Assembly (NCBI GenBank): GCA_023014335.1
Contig: JAECYW010000009.1
Span: 2,790,001-2,854,000 of the forward strand
Origin: Galerina marginata
Lineage: Eukaryota; Basidiomycota; Agaricomycetes; Agaricales; Galerinaceae
DNA length: 64,000 bases
Direction of reading: 5' to 3'
The number at the start of each line of letters is the position of its first letter. Positions within the stretch are counted from its first letter, which is position 1. The position numbers and the translations under genes are program-made. The notes beneath the pieces are model-generated. The model did not search any database and had not been told where the DNA came from. It worked only from the letters and a program-made list of their open reading frames with translations. Positions 47,519 to 59,300 of the stretch are shown piece after piece.

Positions 47519-48705
47519 CTAGTTATCGGCGCGTTTTCGTTTCTTGGACCCAGACCCATCAGCCTCAATTGCTCCAGGTGTCGGATCAAGCCTCTCCTTT
47601 CTTTTCTTCAGGTCGGAAATGGTCTTCTGGAACTGGCGAGTAGTTTCGTCTGTCTCCTCGCCAAAAAGGTTCACCAGGTCACTTTCATTAGAGTTGGGTA
47701 GGGGAAGTCGTTTTGGGGATGCATGAATAAACGCTGTCAGGGACTGCATGGACTCAGATTCGGAACTGAGATTAGAGGATGGGTATACTCGTGGATCATT
47801 TAACAGCTCAATTGCCTGAGCCTTGGAAGGTTGGGGATGTTGACAGGTGTTCCTATGCTTGCGCAAGGAGAGGAGAGAAGAAGAACAGAATCTGGCAAGC
47901 TCACGTTGATCAGGTGTCAAGCATTCAAGAGCATGTTGAGCAGTGATTTGCCGACTCGCTGGGCTTGTGGCAGCCGCTGCTGACAAAATTTGGGTGACTG
48001 GGGGCTGATCAGTTCGTTGAAGGAAACTTGGAGGAAATTTGAGCTTACTGTACCCAAGTTGTTTCTTCTCAAGTTCCTTTTTCTCCTTTGCGCTCAACAC
48101 AATTGTGGTTCCAGGATTTGACGTCCGGTTGGTGTCCATGATTATATCATTTAGGGCTAAAGTTGTGTGATCAGGCAGAATGAATTGAATTCCTTATAGA
48201 AAACTCACCTTGCAGGGCCCGATTGAATGTTTCATAGTATAACACTTTCTGGTGAGAATATAACCCGGCTTCGGCTTGCTCAGTTCCCATTGCAATGCCT
48301 TGGAGGGCATCCTGTCGGAGTGCTTCGATTAGTACTTCATGTTTGGCAAACCAAGCAACTGTCTGTTGACTCTGTTCTGCTAAATCCTCGACTTCTTTTT
48401 CTAGGCTGGATATGCTATGGCGATTGATGGAGACGTTAGTTATTGCAGACTCCAATCAAGAGAATGATAACTTGAACGCACCCTTCACGAGACAAGGCAA
48501 CCTCCTTTTTTCTCTGCGGCTTACTATCTTCAGGGCCAGGCCGAGTAACACAATAGTCCGTGACAGACGAGGCCTTGGTAATGATAAGATAGTCCCAAGA
48601 ATCGTCGACGCTCTCGAAATTATTGAGATGGAGTTCTTCTAGCGCTTTAGCCATTTCGTTGCGCGTCGGGGAACTGTCGGGAGGTTGCAACGAAAGATTT
48701 AACAT
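47519..48705 (-). CDS. unknown coiled-coil protein
   Basis: Three exons, 48705-48482, 48414-48209, 48156-47519 (introns of 67 and 52 nt); 1068 nt, 355 aa. ATG 48705 was chosen, since the frame extends upstream only to a TTG. The N-terminus contains MAKALEELHLNNFESVDDSW; exon 2 encodes a coiled coil (ISSLEKEVEDLAEQSQQTVA). The third exon has AKEKKELEKKQLGYSKLKFP and a basic C-terminal tail (SGSKKRKRADN), a likely nuclear localisation signal. I do not recognise the family; a nuclear role is inferred only from the tail. The gene is convergent with the NACHT gene, the stops lying 187 bp apart. Confidence 0.6.
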
Positions 48706-50420
48706 TTTGGATTCCAAATTATTAAAGAGAGGTGGGGGAAAGTCTAACTGATGTCAATACCATGGCAGTTGTGGTTAAAGGACAGATTAACTGACTCGAA
48801 GTAGGGTCTGGACTCTGAATGTCTCATCGAGTTTCTGAGTGTTACGTAAGCGGGGATCTAGCGCCAAACCGGCGCTAACTGAATAGGGGGATGGATAGTC
48901 GCCGTCAAGTCGCCGTTGCAACCACGGGACACCTGGCTAATGGAGATGTAATTGGGGCTCCCGCCTACAGCTTTGTGATAGGAGGTATGGGTTGAGTTGG
49001 TTGTCAGAGAGTAAAATTTTCGTTGGATTCGAATCGCGTCTGCCTCGCGCAGGAGTTTGGACTGGCCGAGCCCTACAAACGATTGTGAAAAATGTCTACG
49101 GAGAGCACGCTTCGCTGACTATTAGCGTTCTGCCCTAGACACTGACTCCGTTATCTGTTAAATTTGAAATGAGAGTTCAGAGTAACACAGATAATAGAGA
49201 TGGATATAGAGCCTGACCGGAGATCTAGGATCCTGCAAAGGCTCCGCTGGAAAGAAACCGGTCGTGTGATGTGAAAGGTAAGTCCAGGGGGGTTCGCCTC
49301 GTTGCATCATGTTTCGAAAAAAAAAAAAATTACGGCTTGCAGCCAATGAACTTCAGGTCAATGGATGTGTCCATAAGACCAATTACAACTAATTGTCTGC
49401 GACGATAAATGGTATCATCGTTTCTGAAGTGAAAAGGTTACTCACAGCCGATTTCGTTCGACCGGCTAATGAGCTAGCACTGCAAGGAGACGCGTAAGTC
49501 CGGCTGTTGATTGTGTCTAGCGCCGAGGCTTGATCACGCACCCCAGTATAGATTGATAACGTTGACACTAGACGCTCCTGAAGTCTGAAGTACCGAGATA
49601 TCAGTAGTCCCTATTTCAGCTTGTGCTTTTACCAATCAGATTGAGGATGCCTAGTAATACGGCGTTGAATGGTGTGCCCACAAGTGCCACCATCTGGAAC
49701 CAATAAGAAGGGGAAATCGAGAACGTGGGGATCAATAAAACGGATGGCTGGATATGGATGAAGGAGCGCGATGTATGTCTGTCAGTCCAAACACAAGAAG
49801 TTGAAGAACAGGCAGCAGGATGTGACTTGCGGGTTGCCCCCCCAAGCACGTGATCTCAGCCAGTGCAGAGCTGAAGCTCTCTCACCTGGCAGTGGATAAA
49901 TTAGAGTACAATGTTGTGGATGCATTCTATAAAATAACCGATTGGCGGTCTGATATAATGTCTGCTTTACAAGACTATCATGTATGGGGATGTCAGGAGT
50001 CAGGAGGCTGCCTCTAAACCTCAAAATAAATATGAATAGGCATGGCGAAACTTCCGATTAGCGGCCCATATCCCAATTTAAATAAACGCAAGTTACCCAT
50101 TATTTACAAGAAAAAAAGAAGAGAGAAGAAAAGGGTAGGTCTACTATAGAGCAAAGAGCAGCTGAAAAGTTCGAAAGATTGGGGGGATAAACACAGTACC
50201 AATCTAAGAAATAGTACTACACAGCGCATACCACATCACCCTCACCACAAAACGAGCCAGAGATCTGAGCTTCTCCAGCATCCCAGCACCCCTCCATATG
50301 ATATCGAAGGGAGAAAGAGTCATTAATGTCAAGGCATAATCCACATATCTATATTCCACATCACACTGGCTTCCCCTCTACACTCCTCCCACACAAACTC
50401 GAGCCCACATAGCGGCATAC
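48706..50420. other. 1.7-kb spacer, nothing recognised
   Basis: The spacer lies between the start of the coiled-coil gene and the stop of the glycosyltransferase gene. It has an A11 run near 49319 and short frames without family resemblance. A TTCGAATC stretch near 49027 recalls a tRNA T-loop, but no cloverleaf can be built around it. Confidence 0.4.
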
Positions 50421-53316
50421 TCACCACTCGATCCACTCGCCATACATATTGGGCCGTTCCCCTCTAACATACGCCTCAAAAGTCCTTTTGATAACCGTCG
50501 ACCAGTCCAGGTCCCTCTTATCCAGCTCCAGGTCTTCCACATCCTCTGCTCCCCCTCCTCCGGCAATCCCTGCTCCAGCCCCCACTCCAGATGTGATTTG
50601 CGCAGCAGCCGCTGCCACAGGAACACCATGACCTGCACCGTACCCGTGACCAGTGGCGGTCGTCCCCCGCGTCTTCGCAGCCAGCGCAAGCAGCTTTTCC
50701 CTCTTCAGCGCGGCGCGGGCAAGGTCTTCGCCGGCTTTGAAGCGCGGGCCGAGATCGGGGAAGTTGCGCGAAGGGTCGAAGGGCTTCCACCTGAAATGAA
50801 AAAGAAATGAATTAGTGAATCTAATTAATGAGATGCGAAATGAAAGGTGATTTAGACATGGGATATGGGTAATGAGATGCGTACCAGTAGTTGTGGAAGT
50901 GGTATGAGTACGACCCCCGGAAGAAACCACGGATGCCGAGTGAGTGAGGCGCGGCGCTGTTCTGCGCTGGGGTATCAAAGAAGTCGCCAAACCTAAACAA
51001 CATCATCAGCCCAATCACGAAGAGAAGACAAGACAGCCACCCACTCCGTGAAATAAGGCTGCGGTGGCCTATCCCTCTGGAAATTCTCCGTATTCAACCA
51101 CGCCGCATCAAACAACGCATCCGGCAGCCTCAACAACAAGCCCTCCAAATACGCGTCCGCCGTATACCGCGACACCGTCATAGGATGGAAATCCAGCCCG
51201 TTCTTCAGCGCCGTGCGGAAGAGGAACGTGCCCAAAGCAGACCCCTTGTTCATGCGTAGCACAGCCGTGTTATAGTTAGGCAGCCGCGACCACCGATACG
51301 CGAAGGCGCCAGTCCAACCCCATAGCTCCTCCCAGTCCCGCAGGAAGATGGTATCTGCGTCGAGGTAGATCCCACCGAACCGGTGGCACAGCACGAACCG
51401 CGCCATGTCCGAGAGGATGACGGAAAGCCGATCATACGACGCTGACGACTTGGAGCCCGTGCGGTTCAGGACATCGTCTTCCTCCGCCGAGCTCGAGCTC
51501 GGTGTCTTTGAGCTAGACGTCGCATTCGCCGACGCCTTCTGCTTCACACTGATAATATGCCCACCCGAATTAAACAAACTTCCCTGCAGCTCCCGCCATT
51601 CGTCCTTGATCTCCACGACCCCATCCAGCTGCTCCGTCGTATTCCACAGCTTGAAGTGAATCACATTCTTGAACCGCGGATGCAGGAACGGTGACGCCCA
51701 CGGGCTCAGCTTCAGCTGCTCGAACATGTCGTGCACCGCTGTCGGGTTGGGTACTGCCGCCGCGGGGCCAGGGTTGATCCACAACCAGAACTGCGGTCGG
51801 CACACTTTCGCGTCTGCTGGCCATTCTTTAAGGTGGATGCCGGTGTTTTGCGTGTACAGGAACGACATGAGCGCGAGATATGGTTTGTCCGTGAATGGAC
51901 CCGTCCAGAACATGTGGAACACCCGCGGGTTCTCGGGGTCGCAAGGTGAGGGGAGTGTTTGCGCTGGTCGGTGCTTCAGAGGCTCAGGAAGGTTCACTGT
52001 CGGCTCCCATACCGCGTTTTTCTTCTTCACCAGCCCTTCGTTCGGGTCAGGCTCGACTTTCCGCCCGAGTCCGGGCTTGCGGTATAGTGGTGCTTGTTCT
52101 CGTTGTGGCGCGTCTTCGATGACCGGGGACGTGGTATTTTCAGGGTGTTCTACGTAGATATATCTCCAATCTGAATCCCCGCGTCGGATCCGCTCGCCGT
52201 TGTCCAAGCCACCACCAAGGCGTAGCATTTCCAAGCAGTCACGAACATACTGATAAAAAGAGGGTAAGAGTATGTAACACAAATAAAGGTGGAAACTGAG
52301 ATGTCAAGCTAAACGGTCAAACAATGCCAACGAAGAGGGTGTTTGCACGATGAATATCTGCAAGATTTCTGACAGCTGGTCCTGCACAATAACCAGCATC
52401 CAGTCTCGCGAAAAACTGGCTTTAAGACGCGTACGACCTTCCAGAATTCGAATTCAAATCAAAAGTAAAGGCGTCGAAAGATGGACATATTCCTCGAAAA
52501 GCACAAGCAGGCCAGGACGCGTTGAGTGAAAAAGGCTCAACGCCTCTCCAAAAAAAAGAAAACATGGCGACGGGTTGAGAGTGATGCTTACCTTGCCCTG
52601 CCCAAAATCGCAATGTTTCATTACATGATCCAGGTCTGCCACACTCCCGGGTATCGGCCGTGGTGGGTACGCCACGTCGGGCGGCTGGCTCTGGATATCC
52701 AAGTAGACTCTTTTAGGGCCTACACCGCGCCCTTCCGTGACGATGTCGAAGCCTGGCACGACATAACGAGACGGCTTCTTCGTGTTCTGTAGTGGATGTT
52801 GTGGTGTCGCAGGGTTGTAGATGGGCTCCGTCAGCCCTATCTGCATGGGTACTGCGACGAAAAAAGGTCAATGTCACTGTACGTACGTGTTCAGAAAAGG
52901 AGAAAGCAAAACTCACTCGACTGCGTGCTGGGATAGTGACCACTCGCTACCTCCCACTTCCATATCCGCTGCAGATCCCTCCGCTTGAACACGAGTGTCG
53001 GAGGCTCCGTTGTTGAGCTCGACGACCACTGGTCGCCCCAGTCTGACCGCCCGAACGACTTGGTGACGAGCACCACCGTAAAGAACACTGCGAGACAGGC
53101 GAGCCCGACGAGGAGGGGTCCGCGCTTCCGTCGCATACGGGCAACGCGCAGGTGGTTGAATGGGCCGGCGTTGGGGACGAGGATGCGTAGTCGTCGTGTG
53201 CGGACGCCGGGGATGGGTAGCGAGAGTGGGCGCGTCCAGGCGGTGAGCGAGGCGTGCGACCTGTGCTGGCGGTCGAGCTTCTCGTCGACGGCGGAGGAAT
53301 GACTGGGCAAGTCCAT
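50421..53316 (-). CDS. type II membrane glycosyltransferase (DXD, GT32-like)
   Basis: Exons 53316-52917, 52851-52592, 52249-51041, 50992-50885 and 50790-50421; about 781 aa. The N-terminus has a basic, Ser-rich cytosolic tail and one signal anchor (GPLLVGLACLAVFFTVVLVT), so the catalytic part faces the Golgi lumen. The catalytic region includes FHMFWTGPFTDKPYLALMSF and the metal-binding DXD as GGIYLDADTIFLRDWEELWG, as in the sugar-binding DXD family (GT32-like); the sugar and acceptor are unknown. After WW the tail reads KPFDPSRNFPDLGPRF, then Gly/Ala-rich sequence. The junction of exons 3 and 4 does not keep phase with GT/AG sites: the total is one base over a multiple of three (see findings). 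The 342-nt intron before exon 3 is long for this window. Confidence 0.75.
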
Positions 53317-53506
53317 CGTGTCGCCCGACGAGCTCGAAATAAGCCGCGATGAGCGTCGTAAAAAGCGAGAATTACAGCACAGCCACAGCGCTTCTCTCTC
53401 CATTTCTGTGGCTGTACCCGTCCGCCAGCGCACAAACGTGGCATTTTTCTGGCATTTGATCGAAACTAGCAACTAAAATTTATTCTGTCTACGAAATCAA
53501 ATGTAT

Positions 53507-55287
53507 CTACGTCTGTTTCTTCTGTTGCAGGCCCTTGGGGAGTTCCTTCACGAACGGCAGGAATTCACGGCCTTGCATATACGGTCTCAGCACCTCGGGA
53601 ATAACGAGTCCCTGTTCACCCATGTCTGTCAGTGAAACCGAAAACTCTGCAAAACAGCAACGTACTTCGGGCGTCTGATAGTTCTCGACAAGACAGCAAA
53701 GTGCGCGTTCAGTGGCGCACAGCGTGCCGTTCAGCATGTGTACATATACCTTTCTCGTCTGATCCTTAGCCTTTAACCCACATCTAATCTCTAACCTTCT
53801 GCTCTCTAAACACACAATCAATAAATCATTGACGAACACCATCAACCAAACACTCACGATAATCCGTGCAATTCGAACACGACACAAGCTCCTTATAAGC
53901 CCGCTGGAACGGGAACCACGCCTCCAAATCATACTTCTGCGCCGCCGCCAAATTCAGCGCACCCGAAACGATGCCCACAACCCGATATCGCAGCCCAAGG
54001 CTCTGATAAAATGCCTCGCTGTTCGCCACCATCGTATCGAACATCTCCCAGCTCTTCTCCGGATCCGTGATCACGAACTGCTCCACCTTCTCGAACTGGT
54101 GCACCCGGAAGATGCCCCACATGTCGCGCCCCGCCGAGCCAGCCTCCTTGCGGAAGCACGTCGAGTATCCAGCGTATTTAACGGGCAGCTGTGTGTCTGG
54201 GCTCTCGAACCACTCGTCCGAGTGGAAGGCCGAGATGGGCTGCTCCGAGGTTGCGATGAGGTATTTCTCGTCGTCCGAGCCGATCACCTATGTAGCGAAG
54301 CTGTAATCCGAATGAAATATGACAATAATGTGATAGGGCATACCTTGTACAGCTCCTCATCAAACTGATCAAGTTGCGCCGTTTTCGCCATTTGGTCTTT
54401 ATTCATGAAAAAAGGGGGTTGGATCTTCTTGTACCCCTTCTTCCTCAAAAAGTCCAGTCCATACGAAATAAGAGCCTGGTTAAGGTCGACGCCGTCGTTC
54501 ATCAAATAGTACCCGCGATGACCCGCGATTTTTGCGCCTTGAGGTTAATAAGCCTTCTGCAACAATGAATGACATAGAGATACGCACCGCGATCCAGATC
54601 CATCGCGTCCAGCCGAAGCAGCACCTCATGATGAGGCAAGATCCCCTCCCGCACAGCAGGGTCAGCCTGCTCGCCTGTCGGATCCCATGTCTTCAGAACC
54701 GTATTATCGTCCTAATCACGATAACAACAGCATTAGCGTGAGCACAATGACCCACCGATCGACCCCGGAACTGGAATCGCAGATACCCACCTCAGTCAAG
54801 CTGACCGGCGCGTTCTTGCCCACGATATTACCAACCGTGCTCGCCTTCTGGCGCATGAGCGCCTCGAACTCCTTCGCCTCCTTCTTCTTCGCTTCGACCT
54901 GGGCATCGATCTCCTTCTTCGTTGCGACAAGCTCGTCCGCCGGCTCTTTCGCCTATCCAAAGCCACACAGGAAGACCATCAGCACAGAGCACAGTAACAT
55001 AAAGCACGAAGTGTCCGATAACGCACCCTCTTCTTCGCCGATATCTCTTTCTGCACCTCGTTCACCTTTTTCCTCAACCCATTCATATCATAATCCACTA
55101 AAAACACCAGTCTTCAATTAAAAACATAATACCAATAAAGAAGAAACGCACTCTTCACCCAATCCGCATACATCTTCACAACCTCATCCACAAGTTCAAC
55201 CGAATGCCCCCTCTTCCGCTGCGACTCCCGAATCTCCTCCGCGTTCCCCCCTTTGCTGTCGATAAAGCTCAATACGTCCAGTGTCAT
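53507..55287 (-). CDS. SES1: seryl-tRNA synthetase, cytosolic
   Basis: Eight exons: 55287-55152, 55097-55027, 54952-54791, 54711-54588, 54537-54344, 54287-53858, 53805-53666, 53611-53507; 1362 nt, 453 aa, the usual length. The N-terminal tRNA-binding arm is an antiparallel coiled coil ([13 protein letters not shown], then [15 protein letters not shown]). Class II motif 2 is [20 protein letters not shown]. Further landmarks are the Cys-containing [28 protein letters not shown] (motif 3), and the terminal [20 protein letters not shown]. The enzyme charges tRNA-Ser and the Sec tRNA where present. Start ATG 55287; upstream only a TTG is in frame. No organellar targeting sequence is visible. The glycosyltransferase gene starts 190 bp downstream on the same strand. 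Confidence 0.95.
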
Positions 55288-56309
55288 ATTCTTTTCCAAA
55301 TTCTAGGTCGTCTAGGTGTCTGTCAGTGTCTGCCAATGTAGTTGGGAGCCTGGTATGTGTGAGTGGTATCGAGTTTTCGTTATCAATTCGAGTAGGCCAA
55401 CTTTTTTAAGGATCTTGCTGAGATGACTCGATCAACGATCAATCAGTGATTACGTAATCTTATTCGATGCACCAGCGCCCAAACAGTCGAGTCAACTTGA
55501 AAAGTACTGCCTTGATACTGCCTCGTTGACTCACTCTGCGAAAAATTCGGAGAATAAGAAATTGGAAAGGTAAGCCTTTGAACATGCCTCCGAGATTTTA
55601 AAAGGTTTACTCAGTTAGGACGGGTATTTAAAACACTTCTTGTGCTGATCGCTGCAACGCGATAGCCTGGATCGTCAAAAAAACGCCAATAAATCATGCG
55701 GAAAAAATCTGAGGTCTGTAATATCGAATCTTTAAACAGAGATACGACCTACGGAAATGCTGTGAGTGTGGCGATGTCGGATGTCGGGTTTTATGGCCAT
55801 TTCAGGCAATTGACGCCGCACTTTGTAAGGTTACCAGACTGGTAGATTCTGATCGTTCTTGGCCTGGCAGGCCGCCGTTCGAACACTTCAGACGCACGAG
55901 CTCCTTGCGGCTGTGCTACTTCCCACAGATGACCTCCATTCTAATTATTTGCAGTATCAAGTTGCATTGTAGTTCTGTGGTCAGGTGAAACTTCAAACCA
56001 TATTTTTCATTTGCGCCTCTCGAGATAACCCAGGAGGGTCGCGGTGGGGAGGTGGAAGCGGGAAGGATCCTCGACTGTATTACAACAATCGGGATGTGCT
56101 ACAAAATGCTCCAGGCCGGAGCTGGCTGCCACCAGCGCACTACTATGTACCCACGGCGCTTTGCTGGGCATGGTGTGGCCGGTTACATACCTTTTGCCGT
56201 CGATTGGTGGTGCTCAAAGAAGAAAGACGTCTCTTAAAATATGTGATTGGTCTTCCCAACTGTATCGCACTTGGTAAATATTCCACAGGGTAATTACTAT
56301 AACTCTTTG
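55288..56309. other. spacer upstream of the SerRS gene
   Basis: This 1-kb spacer lies between the SerRS start and the stop of the chitinase gene. Overlapping plus-strand frames at 55985-56300 are open in three phases but resemble no protein. No repeat or RNA gene was seen. Confidence 0.4.
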
Positions 56310-59300
56310 TTACAGCCGCAGGGTGATCTTTGTGAGCAAATTTGCGCGATTGAACACGCTGAAAATCGAATTCGTCAGGTCATTAGCAGATACGGGAGTC
56401 GTACCCTGTGTGCTGAGTTTTCCATAATTCAGGTCGACATTTTTTTGCACTGGGTCGCCACCAGCATTTGCGGAATAGAAGCCGATCATCTCATTGACGC
56501 CGTTCTTTACATTTTGGAAGAAGAGTTGCACTTTGGTGCGAATATAGGTCCTGTAGGTGTTGAACATGTCGAATGAGCCCTTCTGAGGGGCGTCGACGGT
56601 ATTATCCTGAACTCAGGGAGTGGATATCACTAAATGTATAGATATATGAGTTCCCGAGGTGACATACCGCGTTATATTCGTTATAGAAGTCTAACCAAAC
56701 ACCCTTCACGCAATTAGAAACAAGAACAAATTGGTCTGCTACTGGGCTATCCAAAAAGTGCTCCATCATCATGATTGCAGTTAAACCCAACAAAAAATAC
56801 ACTCACCCGTCGCTCATATAACTGTATAGTCCCGTCCCCTGCAGGAATCGAATGAGCGTCATGAAGGGACACGCTGATCAAGGAATAATTACTGCTCGGA
56901 TTACAAAGACCTTCTTGCTAAAAGTGAATTTTTTAAAGGTGTCGGATGTTTGAAGCGCGATTCCGGAAAACGCCTGTATATTCCGTTGTGAGGAGTGGTT
57001 TGCAACAAGGGAGCGTGTTAGAAAAGTTACCCTATATTTCAATTTGTTGGCAGTGGATTCGAGGTACGGCATCCGGTCCCCCCCCGTAATCACGGATTGT
57101 GTATTGCTTGGCTGACAGCTTTTCAGGCGGTCGACTACAGACTTTTTATTCCCCAGATTAATTTTTGCATATGTTGACGGGGTGTTAAACATCTTCTGTG
57201 CCCAAGTACAGTAATTTACAGTTCCTGCTGCGTTCTGCCACAGGGCAGGCGATTGAGCGAGGGTGTTGATGAAATCGGTTACTGTTACCATCGAGCATCC
57301 TGTGAGTTTTTCTGCGCATAAAATGGGAACGACTGACATAGCTGCATTTCATAGATATGCTCTCGCCCGTAAGTAGTGGACGTAACATAGCCAACGGGAT
57401 TTGGGTAAGCCTTTAAGTTGCCGTCGAGACTGGGGGGATACTTTAGTGACGCGGTTCAGAGGTTGTATGATGAAAAACAGACGTCGTTGGGGAAGCCAAG
57501 TTGTAGTAATTGTATCCCGCATTATTGACTACAAGCGACAGCATTTCAAATCGTGACCAAAAGGAGTGAGAGATGGTAAAATAGACACACATGCATACGG
57601 GTCAAATTTGATTGATCTGTAGTTGAGGGTAAGATGAAAGGTCAGACACAAAACCGACAAACATGATGAAAAATACAAACGGGCATCCAGCTACTTGAAC
57701 CGAGGGCTCAGGCGACACCAACGATGAAAAATTTGCAGCAACCAAAGCAGTGTCGAAAGTTTCATTAATGCTTCGCCGGTATACTGAATCTGGTAAAATC
57801 ATAAGCAAGATGAAAGAGACACAAAGAAGTTCTCTTACCGTCGTTTCTGAAAAGGAAAGGTATAGTTACCAGATGAAGTGAAGAGAACTGCAGCTTACAC
57901 ATTTCCCGGATCTGGGACAATAATGGGATGAGACGTAGAATACGACCATATCAAATACTCACAGTCACTGTATATATCATTATCAGTGTTGTCCTCACCA
58001 ATTTGGCTGTCAACACTTGGACATGTCAAAAATCCTGGACAAGCGGGAACAGATGATCCACGTTTTGTTAATTCATTCAATGGGTGAATCTCCCGTTGAC
58101 CAGTTCCAGTAGTCTCGACGATACGAGCGCCGCGCTTACTCGGTGTACCATGATGTGAAATGTTGCCTACGGAACCTTGGATAGATCGCCTACTGTTTGG
58201 CACCGATTCTTGGACAGATTTGAAGCACTTCAGTGATAACAAGGTTAGTAATGAGTGGAAACGACTAGACTTGACATTTACTTGGTCGCCGTAAGGAAAA
58301 TCCTTGTCATAAAAGGTGAACGGCTCCGTTGAAGTTTCCCAATACAAGACATTTCCTGTAACTCCTCCCTGCACAAGCAATCCATAATGGGGAGTGACGC
58401 AAAACTCCGTCGCAGAGGCGAGGGATACTGAACCATTTATGCCTATGCCTGCATGAAGGTCTTCTCTCAAGTGTTAGGTCTCGGTGAATCATTATAAGAA
58501 CAAGACACACCAGCACGAATGTAGGCCTCTGCCTCAATTAACTGGCCGCCGAGTACAGATATTCCGAGCTGTATTGTGGGTACCATATGCACTGTAACAT
58601 CACCCGATAGTTCGACATTGTACCCAAAACTGAAGTCAGGTCTCTGTAATGGTGGGCTAGGAGGAATTTAAATTATCGGAATGAACGCAACAAGCAAGCA
58701 ATTGCGGTACCTTGGATTGGCTGCAGGACCGACTACATCATCGCCAGTTTTTCCCAGAGCATAATTGATAGAGGGGAATTGATAGGATATACTGGTTGTG
58801 AATTGACTAAATGCAGAATTTGTGAGAAAAGCGCGAGGTATGTGGGGAACCGGTAAGCAAGTAGAAAATGCTAACCCTTGCATGCTAAGTTGTCCTGCAA
58901 CTGTAATCGCCGGGGTAACCATCAGGAGTACAATTCAAAATTCTGAGACTTACTGTATCCCTCTAATACAAGAGATGGGCCAACGGTAAGTAGCCCGGGA
59001 TAATACAGCCCGGGGAATCCAAAAGTTGCGAAGGTAACCGTGTCAGAATTGTATTGCACACTGGCCTCTCCTTTGACAGTGAATGTCGCAGAAGTGGAAG
59101 CATCAGAAGCTAAAACGAAATCATTAGGAATCGTGCAAGTAAGTATATGAGATTCATAAGAAATTTCACAAAAATGAACATATGCCGCAGTGACGGCGGG
59201 AGGTACAACAGTGCCTTGAAGATAAAATCCGTATCTTGCGCCGAAATCTGACTTTCCGTTAGGGAGGTTTCATGAGATGCGGTCCCGTACTCACAAGCTG

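Noticed and set aside
48990..49090. tRNA-like segment with a TTCGAATC core
   Set aside because: No acceptor, D or anticodon stems can be paired around it on either strand.
55985..56301. Plus-strand open frames of 60-102 codons near the chitinase 3' end
   Set aside because: Three overlapping phases are open with no family resemblance, and no convincing start context or splice structure.
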